Made by a program: the position numbers and the translations under genes | Assembly: GCA_903956845.1 (NCBI GenBank) | Contig: CAJBOO010000084.1 | Span: 1 to 32,187, forward strand | Origin: an uncultured Burkholderiales bacterium | Lineage (GTDB): Bacteria > Pseudomonadota > Gammaproteobacteria > Burkholderiales > Burkholderiaceae_C | DNA length: 32,187 bases | Reading direction: 5' to 3' | Shown: positions 23,469 to 32,187 of the stretch, piece after piece | How positions within the stretch are numbered: the stretch's first letter is position 1 | Layout of the letters: the number at the start of each line of letters is the position of its first letter | The notes under the pieces: generated by a model | Told to the model about the DNA's origin: nothing | What the model saw: the letters and a program-made list of their open reading frames with translations, nothing else | Databases searched by the model: none

Positions 23469-24737
23469 TTATGCCTGATTCTGCTCAAGGTCAAAGGCTT
23501 TGTGCAAAGCCCGAACGGCCAACTCCAAATACTTCTCGTCCAGCACCACCGAGGTTTTGATTTCACTGGTGGAGATCATTTGGATATTGATGCCCTCGGC
23601 GCTCAGGCAAGCAAACATTTTGCTGGCCACGCCCACGTGGCTGCGCATGCCGATGCCAACGATAGACACCTTGCAAATCTTGTTGTCACCCAATACCTCG
23701 GGCGCACCCAAGGCCGGCAACACCTTGGCTTTGAGCAACTCCATGGCGCGAGCATGGTCGTTGCGGTTGACCGTGAAGCTGAAATCCGTCAAGCCGCCCT
23801 TGCTGATGTTTTGGATGATCATGTCGACTTCGATGTTGGCCTCGGCCACCGCACCCAAAATTTGATGGGCAATGCCAGGTTTGTCGGGCACACCGATCAC
23901 GGAAATTTTGGCTTCGTCGCGGGTGAAGGCAATGCCAGATACGATGGCTTGTTCCATTTGTTCGTCTTCCTCAAAAGTGATCAAGGTGCCTGACTTGGCT
24001 TCCTCGTTGATGTCGATGTCCCAGGGTGTGAAGCTCGAGAGCACACGCAGTGGCACTTTGTATTTGCCCGCAAATTCCACCGAGCGGATTTGCAATACCT
24101 TGCTGCCAAGCGATGCCATTTCCAGCATTTCTTCAAAGCTCACGGTGTGTAAGCGCTTGGCCTCGGGCACCACTCGGGGGTCGGTGGTGTAGACGCCATC
24201 GACGTCGGTGTAGATCAAGCACTCAGCCGCCTTCATGGCCGCAGCCACAGCCACTGCTGATGTATCCGAACCACCGCGACCCAAGGTGGTCACATGGCCA
24301 TCGGGGTCCACGCCTTGAAAGCCGGTGATGATGACCACTTTGCCCGCGCTCAAATCGGCACGCACACGCTTGTCATCGATCGATTCGATGCGGGCCTTGG
24401 TGAAGGCGCTGTTGGTGTGGATCGGCACTTGCCAACCCGAGTAACTGACCGCAGGAATACCTTCGGCTTGCATGGCGATGGCGAGCAAGGCGGATGACGC
24501 TTGTTCGCCCGTGGCGGCCAGGGCGTCGAGTTCGCGCAGGTGGGCGTCGGTGTGGGCATTGCCGCCGAGTTCTTTGGCCAAACCCAGCAAACGGTTGGTT
24601 TCACCGCTCATGGCCGAGGTAACCACGACCATCTGGTGCCCGGCTCGGGCCCATTTGGCCACCCGCTTGGCCACGTTTTGGATGCGTTCGGTCGAGCCCA
24701 TAGAGGTGCCGCCGTATTTATGAACGATGAGAGCCAT
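23469..24737 (-). CDS. lysC: Aspartate kinase
   Basis: Phosphorylates aspartate, the first step to lysine, threonine, methionine and diaminopimelate. The 422-aa protein begins IVHKYGGTSMG (K7 to G14), the catalytic kinase motif, and carries the regulatory C-terminal half with two ACT domains (from about residue 265, with GVPDKPGIAHQILGAVAEAN and VSIVGIGMRSHVGVASKMF), which usually confer feedback control by lysine and threonine. ATG 24737 is the family start; the upstream extension overlaps tilS. The preceding sequence has only a weak ribosome-binding site, with tilS ending 26 nt before. Confidence 0.97.
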   Translation of the reverse strand: MALIVHKYGGTSMGSTERIQNVAKRVAKWARAGHQMVVVTSAMSGETNRLLGLAKELGGNAHTDAHLRELDALAATGEQASSALLAIAMQAEGIPAVSYSGWQVPIHTNSAFTKARIESIDDKRVRADLSAGKVVIITGFQGVDPDGHVTTLGRGGSDTSAVAVAAAMKAAECLIYTDVDGVYTTDPRVVPEAKRLHTVSFEEMLEMASLGSKVLQIRSVEFAGKYKVPLRVLSSFTPWDIDINEEAKSGTLITFEEDEQMEQAIVSGIAFTRDEAKISVIGVPDKPGIAHQILGAVAEANIEVDMIIQNISKGGLTDFSFTVNRNDHARAMELLKAKVLPALGAPEVLGDNKICKVSIVGIGMRSHVGVASKMFACLSAEGINIQMISTSEIKTSVVLDEKYLELAVRALHKAFDLEQNQA

Positions 24738-24763
24738 CTTGTAGAGGTATGCGTCTGGAAAAG

Positions 24764-25759
24764 CTAGAAATTGTACCAATCGAGCGTTGCACCACTGCGC
24801 CTGACAAAGCCGTCACCCACTTTGATGTCGATCTGGTGCCCGCGGGTGGTGCAAGCGCTGATTTGCACCTGTAACGCGTCGAGTTGGCGGGTACTCGCCT
24901 GCACGCCCCGCCCGCTCAACCAATGCCGCAACAGGTTGGCCTGCCGTGCCGCAGACAAGGCTTGTAGCTGGGCAATCGCAGGTGGGATGCCCACCACTTG
25001 GGCATCTTGCTCGGCCAATTCGCGCAACAAACCCTGGGCTTGGGCCGCGTGTCGGGCACTGCGCGCAAAGGTTTGTCTGAACGAGGGAAACGCTTTTTCC
25101 AGCACAGGCAACAAGTGATGGCGAATGTGGTTGCGGGTGAATTGCGTGTCCGCATTCGTGGGGTCTTCGACCCACGTGACCGCCATGTGTGTGAGCCAAT
25201 CACGCAACACCGCAGCTTTGACGTGCAGCCAAGGCCTGTGAATCACCAAACCGTGACGCTCCATGCGCTCGGGCATGGCTGACAAGCCCGGCAAACCCGC
25301 GCCACGCGACAGGGCCAGCAACAAGGTCTCCACCTGGTCATCTGCATGCTGGGCCAAGGCCACGTCGCGGATCTGGCCATCCCAGTGGCTTTGCAACACC
25401 TGGGCAAACGCGGCATATCGAGCTTGGCGGGCGGCATCTTCGGGGCTTTCGCCAGAGGCGTGCTTCGCGTTCACAGCATGCACCACCAAGGGCACGTCAC
25501 ACACAGCGCACAGGCGTTCGCAATGGCGGGCAAAGTCATCTGCTGCGTCTTGCAAGCCATGGTGCACATGCACTGCCCTCACCTGCCCTGGCCACTGCTT
25601 GGCGCAAGCCAACAGCAGCGCGGTTGAATCAGCGCCGCCGCTCAAGGCCACGGCAAAGGGAAGCGGGGGGTGAAAGTGGTCGAGGCTCAGGTCCGCTGGC
25701 ACAGCGGCCTGACGCCACGCGTCAACGGCTGTCGGCTTTGGTGTCGTTGAATCGGCCAT
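24764..25759 (-). CDS. tilS: tRNA(Ile)-lysidine synthetase
   Basis: Converts C34 of tRNA-Ile(CAU) to lysidine so that it reads AUA. The N-type ATP pyrophosphatase P-loop SGGADS is at 40-45, followed by HVHHGLQ, and [22 protein letters not shown]. From ATG 25759 it is 331 aa, at the short end of the family, with a brief C-terminal part and no obvious full extra domains. The start is uncertain: this ATG overlaps the accA end by 38 nt, ATG 25777 by 56, and a GTG at about 25702 would avoid overlap. It is linked to accA and lysC. Confidence 0.92.
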   Translation of the reverse strand: MADSTTPKPTAVDAWRQAAVPADLSLDHFHPPLPFAVALSGGADSTALLLACAKQWPGQVRAVHVHHGLQDAADDFARHCERLCAVCDVPLVVHAVNAKHASGESPEDAARQARYAAFAQVLQSHWDGQIRDVALAQHADDQVETLLLALSRGAGLPGLSAMPERMERHGLVIHRPWLHVKAAVLRDWLTHMAVTWVEDPTNADTQFTRNHIRHHLLPVLEKAFPSFRQTFARSARHAAQAQGLLRELAEQDAQVVGIPPAIAQLQALSAARQANLLRHWLSGRGVQASTRQLDALQVQISACTTRGHQIDIKVGDGFVRRSGATLDWYNF

Positions 25760-26699
25760 AGCTTTGCAGCCGTTCATAGCGACGGTCGAGCAGCTCTTTG
25801 ACCTTCAGGTCGCTCACCTGACGCCAAGCATCGTTGAGACCACGTTTGAGTTGCGCGGCCATGTGCTTGGTGTCTCGGTGTGCGCCCCCCACGGGCTCGT
25901 TGACGATCTTGTCAATCAAGCCCAAGGCTTTCAAGCGGTGCGCGGTGATGCCCAAGGCATCTGCCGCGTCTGAGGCGCGGTCCGAGGTTTTCCACAAAAT
26001 CGAAGCACAGCCTTCAGGGCTGATGACCGAATAAATCGCGTATTGCAACATGACCAACTGATCGGCCACGCTGATGGCCAAAGCGCCACCAGAACCACCT
26101 TCACCAATGATGGTGGTGATGATGGGCACTTGCAGTTGGGCCATTTCAAAAATGTTGCGGCCAATCGCTTCCGACTGGCTGCGCTCTTCTGCGTCGATGC
26201 CAGGGAATGCGCCGGGCGTGTCCACAAACGTGAACACAGGCAGCTTGAATTTCTCAGCGGTCTTCATCAGGCGCAAGGCTTTGCGGTAACCCTCGGGGCG
26301 GGTCATGCCGAAATTGCGGGCGGTGCGCTCTTTGGTGTCGCGGCCTTTTTGCTGGCCAATCACCATGCAGGCATTGCCATTGAAGCGGGCCAATCCGCCC
26401 ACGATGCTCAAATCGTCTGCAAAGTGGCGGTCACCGTGCATCTCCACAAAGTCTGTGAAGATTTCAGCGATGTAATCCAGGGTGTAGGGACGCTCTGGGT
26501 GTCGGGCGATTTTGGTGATTTGCCAAGGGGTCAGGTCGCTGTAAATATCCTTGGTGAGCTGCAAGCTCTTTTTGGACAACTGGTCTATTTCTTCGGATAT
26601 GTCCACCGCAGATTCGACTTGCACATAGCGCAGTTCTTCAATCTTGGTTTCGAGTTCGGCAATCGGTTGCTCAAAGTCGAGGAAAGTTTTCTTCGCCAA
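25722..26699 (-). CDS. accA: Acetyl-CoA carboxylase carboxyltransferase subunit alpha
   Basis: The 325-aa alpha subunit of the carboxyltransferase that makes malonyl-CoA for fatty-acid synthesis. [20 protein letters not shown] at the N-terminus, [12 protein letters not shown] and [11 protein letters not shown] are classical AccA sequences. The start codon is TTG at 26699, supported by a well-placed AGGAG 7 nt upstream and the usual N-terminus. It overlaps tilS downstream. Confidence 0.97.
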   Translation of the reverse strand: MAKKTFLDFEQPIAELETKIEELRYVQVESAVDISEEIDQLSKKSLQLTKDIYSDLTPWQITKIARHPERPYTLDYIAEIFTDFVEMHGDRHFADDLSIVGGLARFNGNACMVIGQQKGRDTKERTARNFGMTRPEGYRKALRLMKTAEKFKLPVFTFVDTPGAFPGIDAEERSQSEAIGRNIFEMAQLQVPIITTIIGEGGSGGALAISVADQLVMLQYAIYSVISPEGCASILWKTSDRASDAADALGITAHRLKALGLIDKIVNEPVGGAHRDTKHMAAQLKRGLNDAWRQVSDLKVKELLDRRYERLQSYGRFNDTKADSR

Positions 26700-26732
26700 T
26701 CGGGTCTCCTTGATCGCTGGGCTTTGGCCCGT

Positions 26733-27380
26733 TCAGTAAGAAACGGGTTGCGGGTCGAGCGAGCGCCAAATATACCAAGTTGCCACACTGCAATACGGCG
26801 CCCAGGCCGAGGCCACTTCGCGGGCATCGCTGCGACTGACTGCTTCACCGGAAAAATAGTTGTGGCTGATGCCATTGATCAGGCCCACATCGTCCAGCGG
26901 CAAAACGTTGGGGCGCAGCAAATAAAAGATCAAAAACATCTCAGCGGTCCAGCGGCCAATGCCCCGGATCGCCACCAATTCTTCAATGATGGCCTCGTCG
27001 TCCATCTCGGACCATTGGCGGGTGTGGACCGTGCCGTTGGAGAAATGCAGGGCCAGGTCAACCAGGTATTCCACTTTGCGGGCAGACAAACCGGCAGCGC
27101 GCATGTCGTCCACCTTGAGCTTGAGCACGCTCGCGGGCGTGAGGCTTTTGGTGAGTGCGGCAAACCGCTCCCACACCGCTTGCGCGGCTTTGACCGAGAT
27201 TTGCTGGCCCACGATGCTGCGAGCCAACGTGATGAACGCGTCACCTCGCGACTCCAAACTCACGTCGCCAAACTGCGGAATGAGTCTGCGCATCACCCGG
27301 TCTTTTTTGGCCAGGTGTTTGCACGCCTCGTCCCAATAAGCGGGCTTGGTGCGTTTGACGGGCAAGGGGCGAACGGCCAT
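26733..27380 (-). CDS. DNA-3-methyladenine glycosylase 2 (AlkA-like, HhH-GPD)
   Basis: Base-excision repair glycosylase of 215 aa, without the N-terminal domain of E. coli AlkA. The helix-hairpin-helix region AIRGIGRWTAEMF is followed by the catalytic aspartate in VLPLDDVGL, and AITLARSIVGQQIS-like sequence (FITLARSIVGQQIS) precedes it. The ATG at 27380 shares one base with the cysS stop (TGATG), so translation is coupled. The pairing with accA and cysS is common in Burkholderiales. The substrate is likely alkylated purines. Confidence 0.92.
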   Translation of the reverse strand: MAVRPLPVKRTKPAYWDEACKHLAKKDRVMRRLIPQFGDVSLESRGDAFITLARSIVGQQISVKAAQAVWERFAALTKSLTPASVLKLKVDDMRAAGLSARKVEYLVDLALHFSNGTVHTRQWSEMDDEAIIEELVAIRGIGRWTAEMFLIFYLLRPNVLPLDDVGLINGISHNYFSGEAVSRSDAREVASAWAPYCSVATWYIWRSLDPQPVSY

Positions 27381-28756
27381 CAGGCACGCTCCCACTGGGT
27401 GCCTTGGGCCGAGTCTTTGAGCACGATGCCTTGGGCCAGCAATTCGTTGCGGATGCGGTCAGCTTCGGCGAAGTTTTTGGCGGCTTTGGCCGCGGCTCTG
27501 GCTTGTATGTGGCGTTGGATGCTGTCTTCGTCCACGCCTGCCGCACCGGCTTGCAAGAACGCTTGCGGGTCTTGTTGCAGCAAACCCAACACGCCGGCCA
27601 AGCCTTTGAGCAATCCACTGAGCGAGGCAGATGGCTGACGGTTGATCTCGGTCGCCAATTCAAACAACACCGCGACGGCTTCTGGGGTGCCAAAGTCTTC
27701 GTCCATCGCGGCTTTGAAACGCGCCGCATGGGCTTGCGTCCAATCGATGGTCACCGCGTCGGGCTTGACCGCATGCAGCGTGGTGTACAAGCGTTTGAGT
27801 GAAGCACGTGCATCGTCCAAATGCACATCGCTGAAATTCAAGGGGCTGCGGTAATGGCTGCGCACCACAAAGAAGCGAACGACTTCGGGCTCATAGGCCT
27901 TCAAGACATCGCGGATGGTGAAAAAGTTGCCCAGGCTTTTGGACATCTTGACGTTGTCCACGTTGATGAAGCCGTTGTGCATCCAAACCGACGCCATGGG
28001 CACGCCATGCGCACCTTCGCTTTGAGCGATTTCATTTTCGTGGTGGGGGAACTGCAAATCCGCACCGCCGCCGTGGATGTCAAAGGATTCACCCAGCAAC
28101 TCGCAGGCCATGGCTGAGCACTCGATATGCCAGCCGGGACGGCCCAAGCCGTGCGGGCTGTCCCATTTCACGTCAGCGGGCTCTTCTGCTTTGGCGGTTT
28201 TCCACAACACAAAGTCGAGTGGGTCTTCTTTGCCATCGAGCACAGCGACGCGCTCGCCTGCATGCAATTCATCCAAGGACTTGCCAGACAACTTGCCGTA
28301 GCCCTGGAATTTACGCACCGCAAAATTGACGTCGCCATTGGGAGATGGGTAGGCCAAACCACGTTGCTGCAATTTGTCGATGATGGACAACATGCCCGGC
28401 ACATGGTCAGTGGCGCGGGGCTCGGCGGTGGGTCGTTCTATGCCCAAAGCATCTGCGTCTTGGTGCAAGGCATCAATCATGCGGTCGGTCAAGGCGCGGA
28501 TGGTTTCGCCGTTTTCGGTGGCGCGACGGATGATTTTGTCGTCTATGTCGGTGATGTTGCGCACGTAAGTCACTTGGTAACCCGATTGCTTCAACCAGCG
28601 CTGAACCACATCGAAAGCCACCATGGAACGGGCGTGGCCAATGTGGCAAAAGTCGTAGACCGTCATGCCGCAAACGTACATGCGCACCTGCCCTGTTTGC
28701 AGGGGCACGAAAGTTTGCAATTCACGCGTGAGCGTGTTGTGGATGCGAAGGGTCAT
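27380..28756 (-). CDS. cysS: Cysteinyl-tRNA synthetase
   Basis: Charges tRNA-Cys. The 458-aa length fits the family (E. coli 461). The zinc ligand C29 is in YVCGMTVYD, the HIGH motif is at 38-41, and the KMSKS motif is at 270-274 in [14 protein letters not shown] 28756 begins [15 protein letters not shown], the typical opening; the frame continues to 28855, but without family similarity. No good ribosome-binding site is seen. It is the first gene of the minus-strand run that ends at the tRNA. Confidence 0.98.
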   Translation of the reverse strand: MTLRIHNTLTRELQTFVPLQTGQVRMYVCGMTVYDFCHIGHARSMVAFDVVQRWLKQSGYQVTYVRNITDIDDKIIRRATENGETIRALTDRMIDALHQDADALGIERPTAEPRATDHVPGMLSIIDKLQQRGLAYPSPNGDVNFAVRKFQGYGKLSGKSLDELHAGERVAVLDGKEDPLDFVLWKTAKAEEPADVKWDSPHGLGRPGWHIECSAMACELLGESFDIHGGGADLQFPHHENEIAQSEGAHGVPMASVWMHNGFINVDNVKMSKSLGNFFTIRDVLKAYEPEVVRFFVVRSHYRSPLNFSDVHLDDARASLKRLYTTLHAVKPDAVTIDWTQAHAARFKAAMDEDFGTPEAVAVLFELATEINRQPSASLSGLLKGLAGVLGLLQQDPQAFLQAGAAGVDEDSIQRHIQARAAAKAAKNFAEADRIRNELLAQGIVLKDSAQGTQWERA

Positions 28757-28782
28757 GGTGTGAGGCGAAGCTTGCGAAGCGC

Positions 28783-28840
28783 AACAAGAGGCGTGATATC
28801 TCTCAACTACAATGACCGCAGTATATCTAGGCCTCTTGTT
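28783..28840. promoter_or_regulatory. Inverted repeat around divergent -10 boxes of cysS and the TPR gene
   Basis: AACAAGAGGC (28783-28792) and GCCTCTTGTT (28831-28840) are perfect 10-bp inverted repeats 38 nt apart, with a shorter inner pair GATAT/ATATC. Between them are TACAAT (28808-28813, plus strand) and TATACT (28820-28825, minus strand), candidate -10 boxes for the TPR operon and for cysS. No clear -35 boxes are seen. Confidence 0.4.
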
Positions 28841-28880
28841 TTTGCGTCCCGACAATCTTTGGATGCTTCACCACCATCTC

Positions 28881-29465
28881 ATGCGCATGCCCTTTTCTTT
28901 CCTTGGAGATCTGCCCTGTTGGCGCCGCGTCAGCTGTGTGTTGTCCATGGGTTTGCTCATCGGCATGACCCCCGCTCAAGCGCAAACGTCAACGGCCCAA
29001 AACTTCAAAGGCACACCCCACGACGAAGTGCAAAAAAGCTTGACGCGTCGTGATTGGACCAATGCGATGTGGCAGATCGATGCCTACTTGGAAAAACAAC
29101 CCCGCGATCCACAAATGCGCTTTTGGCGAGCCCGCCTGTTGCAACAACTCAAACGCGATGACGAAGCTTTTGATGTCTACATTCAACTCGCGCAAGACTA
29201 CCCCGAACTGCCTGAGGTGCAAAACAATTTGGGGGTGATGCTGGCCGCGCAAGGAAAAATGGACGAAGCCCAACAAGCGTTCATGCACGCCTTGCGCAAC
29301 AACCCCAACTACGCCACCGCCCACGAAAACCTGGGCGACGTGTTGCTTCACTTGGCCAAGCGATCCTTTCTCAAAGCACAAGAAACTGGCGGCAACGCCA
29401 AGCCATTGGGCAACAAACTCACTGCCCTTCAACCTGTTTTACAACTCACTCTGTCAACACCATGA
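28881..29465 (+). CDS. Exported tetratricopeptide-repeat protein
   Basis: A protein of about 194 aa with a signal peptide (VLSMGLLIGMTPAQAQ, cleavage after AQA) and two to three TPR units from about residue 60 (PEVQNNLGVMLAAQGKMDEA, NYATAHENLGDVLLHLAKR), so a periplasmic scaffold is likely. Starts at 28863, 28881 and 28887 are all possible; none has a strong ribosome-binding site and 28881 is a choice of convenience. The stop overlaps the next start as ATGA, tying it to the two cyclophilins. Confidence 0.8.
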   Translation: MRMPFSFLGDLPCWRRVSCVLSMGLLIGMTPAQAQTSTAQNFKGTPHDEVQKSLTRRDWTNAMWQIDAYLEKQPRDPQMRFWRARLLQQLKRDDEAFDVYIQLAQDYPELPEVQNNLGVMLAAQGKMDEAQQAFMHALRNNPNYATAHENLGDVLLHLAKRSFLKAQETGGNAKPLGNKLTALQPVLQLTLSTP

Positions 29466-30058
29466 GCACATTCACACGTCGCGGCCTGATGGCCTTGTTC
29501 ATCACTTTGGGCGCTGCCATGCACGCTCAAGCGCAAACCAACCCCCAAGTGAAATTTGTCACTTCGGCGGGTGAATTCGTTGTCGAACTTGCTGCCGACA
29601 CCGCACCCAACACCGTGGAAAATTTTTTGGGCTATGTCAAAAGTGGCCACTACAGCGGCACGATTTTTCACCGTGTGATCAACAACTTCATGATCCAAGG
29701 TGGTGGTTACGACACCAAGTACCAAGAAAAACCCACCAAAGCGCCCATCAAACACGAAGGTGCTGAAGCCAAGGCCAAAGGCGGCTTGCGCAACAGCGTG
29801 GGCACCCTGTCCATGGCCCGCACCAACAACCCCCACTCGGCCAGCGCACAGTTTTTTATCAACGTGAAAGACAACGACTTCTTGGACCACCAAGCGCCTT
29901 CTGGACAAGGCTGGGGCTATGTGGCTTTTGGCAAAGTGGTCTCTGGCATGGACGTCATCACCAAGATCAAGCAAACCCCCACCGGCCCTGGCGGCCCCTT
30001 CCCCACCGACGCGCCCCAAACACAGGTGGTCATCCAATCCGCAACTTTGGTGAAATGA
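29462..30058 (+). CDS. ppiA: Exported peptidyl-prolyl cis-trans isomerase (cyclophilin)
   Basis: A 198-aa cyclophilin for protein folding in the periplasm. The N-terminal signal is [19 protein letters not shown] with cleavage after residue 24 (AQA); the paired Arg resemble a twin-arginine signal but the rest of that motif is imperfect. The catalytic Arg is in FHRVI, with [21 protein letters not shown] and the C-terminal VVSGMDVI, all cyclophilin features. It overlaps both neighbours by four bases (ATGA) and is 50-60% like the next gene by eye. Confidence 0.92.
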   Translation: MSTFTRRGLMALFITLGAAMHAQAQTNPQVKFVTSAGEFVVELAADTAPNTVENFLGYVKSGHYSGTIFHRVINNFMIQGGGYDTKYQEKPTKAPIKHEGAEAKAKGGLRNSVGTLSMARTNNPHSASAQFFINVKDNDFLDHQAPSGQGWGYVAFGKVVSGMDVITKIKQTPTGPGGPFPTDAPQTQVVIQSATLVK

Positions 30059-30567
30059 ACATGTCCAACCCTCAAATCGAATTGCACATCCAAGACCTGG
30101 GCGTGATCACCCTCGAACTCGACGCAGACAAAGCCCCCAAAACCGTGGCCAATTTTGTGGACTACGTGGAAAAAGGCCACTACGACGACACGATTTTTCA
30201 CCGCGTGATTCCTGGCTTCATGGTCCAAGGCGGCGGCATGTCGCCTGGCATGAAGGAGAAAAAAGTCGCCAGCACCATCGACAACGAAGCCAACAACGGC
30301 TTGAAAAACGATTGCTACACCGTGGCCATGGCCCGCACCAGCGACCCACACTCGGCCACTGCACAGTTTTTCATCAACGTCAAAGACAACGGCTTTTTGA
30401 ACCACACCGCACCCACTGCTTCTGGTTGGGGCTATGCGGTCTTCGGCAAAGTCATCTCCGGCACCGAGGTGGTTGACGCGATCTGCAAGGTCGACACAGG
30501 TCGCCGTGGCTTTCACGACGACGTGCCCAAGGACGATGTGGTCATCACCAAAGCCGTGGTGGTCTGA
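30055..30567 (+). CDS. ppiB: Cytoplasmic peptidyl-prolyl cis-trans isomerase B
   Basis: A 170-aa cyclophilin without a signal peptide, as in E. coli PpiB (164 aa). The active-site [34 protein letters not shown] and [14 protein letters not shown] are intact. ATG 30055 overlaps the previous stop as ATGA; ATG 30061, two codons later, is an alternative. The two adjacent genes are clearly paralogues, one exported and one cytoplasmic. Confidence 0.95.
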   Translation: MNMSNPQIELHIQDLGVITLELDADKAPKTVANFVDYVEKGHYDDTIFHRVIPGFMVQGGGMSPGMKEKKVASTIDNEANNGLKNDCYTVAMARTSDPHSATAQFFINVKDNGFLNHTAPTASGWGYAVFGKVISGTEVVDAICKVDTGRRGFHDDVPKDDVVITKAVVV

Positions 30568-30576
30568 CTGGCTTGA

Positions 30577-31374
30577 ATGGCTGCGTTGACTGCCGCACCT
30601 CCGTCAGCGCCAGCCAAAGAGGTGGATGGCCAGCCATGGTCATGCATCGAGTTCATCTCCGACCTGCACCTGCAGCAGTCAGAGGTCGCTACTTTCCAAG
30701 CCTGGTCACATTACCTGCGCGATGTGCAAGCCGACGCCTTGTTCATCCTGGGCGACTTGTTCGAGGTGTGGGTGGGCGACGACTTACTGGACCACCCTGC
30801 AGGCGAATTTGAACGCGACTGTTTGCATCTGATTCGGCAAACCAGTCGGCGCTTGCCTGTCTATTGGATGGTGGGAAACCGTGATTTTTTGTTTGGCGCC
30901 AAAGCATTGGCGGCAAGCGGCATGCAAGCGCTGAGCGACCCGTGTGTGCTGCACACACGAGACGGCAGTGGCCTGCTCAGCCACGGCGATGAACTCTGTT
31001 TGGCAGACACGGACTACCAAGTTTTTCGCAAGCAAGTGCGCAGCACCGCTTGGCAAGCGGCTTTTTTAGCGCAGCCCTTGGACGTCCGCACAGAGATGGC
31101 GCGTCAATTGCGCGCACAAAGCGAAGCACGCAAGAACTTGTCACACACCTTGGTGGATGTGGACCTGGCTGCCACACTGGCCTGGTTGGACGAATCACAA
31201 ACCACATGGATGGTGCATGGGCATACCCACCAGCCGGCCTGCCATGACCTGGGGCAAGGCAAGCAACGCTGGGTGCTGAGCGACTGGGATGGGCAGGCCT
31301 CCCCGCCTCGTTTGCAAGCGCTGCGATGGCAAGCCGAGCGAGGCTTTCATCGCATCGATTTACACACGGTTTAG
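30577..31374 (+). CDS. lpxH: UDP-2,3-diacylglucosamine diphosphatase
   Basis: Hydrolyses UDP-2,3-diacylglucosamine to lipid X in lipid A synthesis at the inner membrane. The 265-aa calcineurin-like phosphoesterase has D29 and H31 in FISDLHL, then GDLFEVWVGDD, GNRDF, HGDEL and the C-terminal HGHTHQP, giving the complete dinuclear metal site. The N-terminal 20 residues are longer than in E. coli (240 aa). It begins 9 nt after ppiB. Its stop shares four bases with that of the opposing gene (TTAG). Confidence 0.96.
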   Translation: MAALTAAPPSAPAKEVDGQPWSCIEFISDLHLQQSEVATFQAWSHYLRDVQADALFILGDLFEVWVGDDLLDHPAGEFERDCLHLIRQTSRRLPVYWMVGNRDFLFGAKALAASGMQALSDPCVLHTRDGSGLLSHGDELCLADTDYQVFRKQVRSTAWQAAFLAQPLDVRTEMARQLRAQSEARKNLSHTLVDVDLAATLAWLDESQTTWMVHGHTHQPACHDLGQGKQRWVLSDWDGQASPPRLQALRWQAERGFHRIDLHTV

Positions 31375-32187
31375 CGCTTGAGCAATACCTTCAAGGCGGC
31401 CTGCACGCGTTGGGCAGCGTCCGCTTGGTAAGGCGATGACAACACTTGCGCCATGTCTTGCGCCCACGTTTGTGCAGGCGGGGCTTCATGGCGCTTGGTC
31501 AACAACTGCAACTGCAGGGCACGTCGTGCGTCCATGTGGCTGGCAGGGGTGGCCACTTCCGCGGCCATTTCCATGCGCAGCAAAGCCGTGTCTGCGTTAC
31601 CTTGCGCATTCGCTTGAAGCGCTTGCGTCCAGGCCTGGCGCTGGGCTGGGGTGACCCGGTTGCCCAACTCTTTGGCCGCCGGGAGTTGTTCTGCTTGTCG
31701 TGTTTCCCAAGCCGTCAACACGTGAACCAAGGTCTCGCCGTGCGCTTGCATGGCCAAACGGCGCAAGGCGTTGTCGGCTTGCTCTAAAGCATGCCGTTGG
31801 GCACGGAAAGCTGCATCCCCCAAACGGGGTCCACGTGGTTCAAAAGCGTCACGGTCACGCCCACGCGGCGCATCTGCCCCGCGCCGCGCCCCGGGGCCGT
31901 CGCGTTGGTCACGACGGGCACCAGGTTTGTCGCCGAACCGACCTGCAGGCGCAGGCTCTGTTTTTTTCTGACCGGGGCGGTCGTCGCCTCGCACCGCCAC
32001 AACTTTTTTCGGTGGCGCAGGTGGTTTTGCTGGCGTGGCAACGGCTTCAGAAGAGTCAACTGCTTCTGAAGAGTCAACTGCTTCTGAAGAGTCAACTGCT
32101 TCTGCAGTGGCAGGTGGTTCATCGTGCGAGACCTCAGCGACCTCAGCGACCTCAGCGACCTCAGCGACCTCAGCGACCTCAGCGACC
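31371..32187 (-). CDS. C-terminal part of a large Ala/Gln-rich protein, probably DUF349-domain type, 5'-truncated
   Basis: The frame is open to the window edge, so only the last 271 codons or so are seen; the start lies beyond base 32187. The upstream part is low-complexity: Val-Ala-Glu triplets, then three copies of the hexapeptide Glu-Ala-Val-Asp-Ser-Ser, then a basic, Arg/Gly/Asp/Pro-rich linker. The C-terminal part (about residues 125-271) is helical, with QRQAWTQALQANAQG and ARRALQLQLLTKRHE, which resembles DUF349-type proteins of this family of bacteria; the match is by memory, not search. The GTG at 32000 is internal. Confidence 0.65.
   Translation of the reverse strand, partial: VAEVAEVAEVAEVAEVAEVSHDEPPATAEAVDSSEAVDSSEAVDSSEAVATPAKPPAPPKKVVAVRGDDRPGQKKTEPAPAGRFGDKPGARRDQRDGPGARRGADAPRGRDRDAFEPRGPRLGDAAFRAQRHALEQADNALRRLAMQAHGETLVHVLTAWETRQAEQLPAAKELGNRVTPAQRQAWTQALQANAQGNADTALLRMEMAAEVATPASHMDARRALQLQLLTKRHEAPPAQTWAQDMAQVLSSPYQADAAQRVQAALKVLLKR
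32044..32097. repeat. Three 18-bp tandem repeats
   Basis: GCTTCTGAAGAGTCAACT occurs three times head to tail (first copy with one A for T change). The repeats are in frame and encode Glu-Ala-Val-Asp-Ser-Ser on the minus strand. Confidence 0.95.
32131..32187. repeat. 9-bp tandem repeats, at least six copies
   Basis: ACCTCAGCG is repeated six times and continues past the window edge. It encodes Val-Ala-Glu on the minus strand. The unit is a multiple of three, so copy changes alter length, not frame. Confidence 0.95.

Noticed and set aside
26043-27638. 531-aa open frame on the plus strand
   Set aside because: It runs antisense through accA, the glycosylase gene and part of cysS, all of which carry clear motifs; composition is typical of a shadow.
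32131-32187. CRISPR array
   Set aside because: The 9-bp units are contiguous, without spacers, and translate to Val-Ala-Glu in frame with the gene.

Overview
The window is ordinary chromosomal DNA of a Gram-negative bacterium, very probably a betaproteobacterium of the order Burkholderiales, family Comamonadaceae. A freshwater Limnohabitans/Rhodoferax-like lineage is a guess. The reasons are the lipid A/LPS core genes, minCDE, an AhpC/AhpF pair, the run cysS - glycosylase - accA - tilS - lysC, the ppiB-lpxH neighbourhood, Burkholderiales-style -10 boxes (TACAAT, TAAAAT), very short intergenic gaps and many ATGA/GTGA gene overlaps. I see no phage, insertion sequence, CRISPR array or plasmid function.

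Layout. 1-6169 (+): end of an RND efflux adaptor, a complete RND permease, a divergent isoaspartate methyltransferase-like gene and a TolC-type outer membrane channel, which together could form a tripartite drug exporter. 6166-9828 (-): waaA, waaC and a phosphohexomutase (algC-like), an LPS core and sugar-phosphate operon that meets tolC tail to tail. 9924-10442 (+): ogt DNA repair gene. 10549-12791 (-): LytM/M23 peptidase, bactofilin and an alpha/beta hydrolase. 12945-14254 (-): two overlapping unknown membrane-associated genes. 14391-16272 (+): minC, minD, minE, closed by a strong terminator. 16491-18102 (+): an unusual three-gene signalling cassette (winged-helix protein, minimal histidine kinase, stand-alone receiver).

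18135-20330 (-): ahpC-ahpF peroxide defence, with an OxyR-like dyad and a 5' hairpin upstream. 20494-20963 (+): two overlapping small envelope genes diverging from ahpC. 21008-21427 (-): a small secreted protein. 21723-23329 (+): a three-part MerR-family regulator followed by an SRAP/HMCES-type abasic-site protein. 23365-28756 (-): cysS, an AlkA-like glycosylase, accA, tilS, lysC and tRNA-Ser(GCU), tightly packed. 28881-31374 (+): a TPR protein, two tandem cyclophilins and lpxH. 31371-32187 (-): the C-terminal part of a large protein, cut by the window edge, with in-frame 9-bp and 18-bp tandem repeats.

Most genes are housekeeping: envelope biogenesis, division-site placement, oxidative-stress defence, DNA repair, fatty-acid and amino-acid synthesis, translation and protein folding. 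The least explained parts are the signalling cassette at 16491-18102, the MerR-SRAP pair at 21723-23329, the membrane pair at 12945-14254 and the small gene pair at 20494-20963. None of these is proven to be a new system. All gene calls rest on reading the translated sequence, without database searches.
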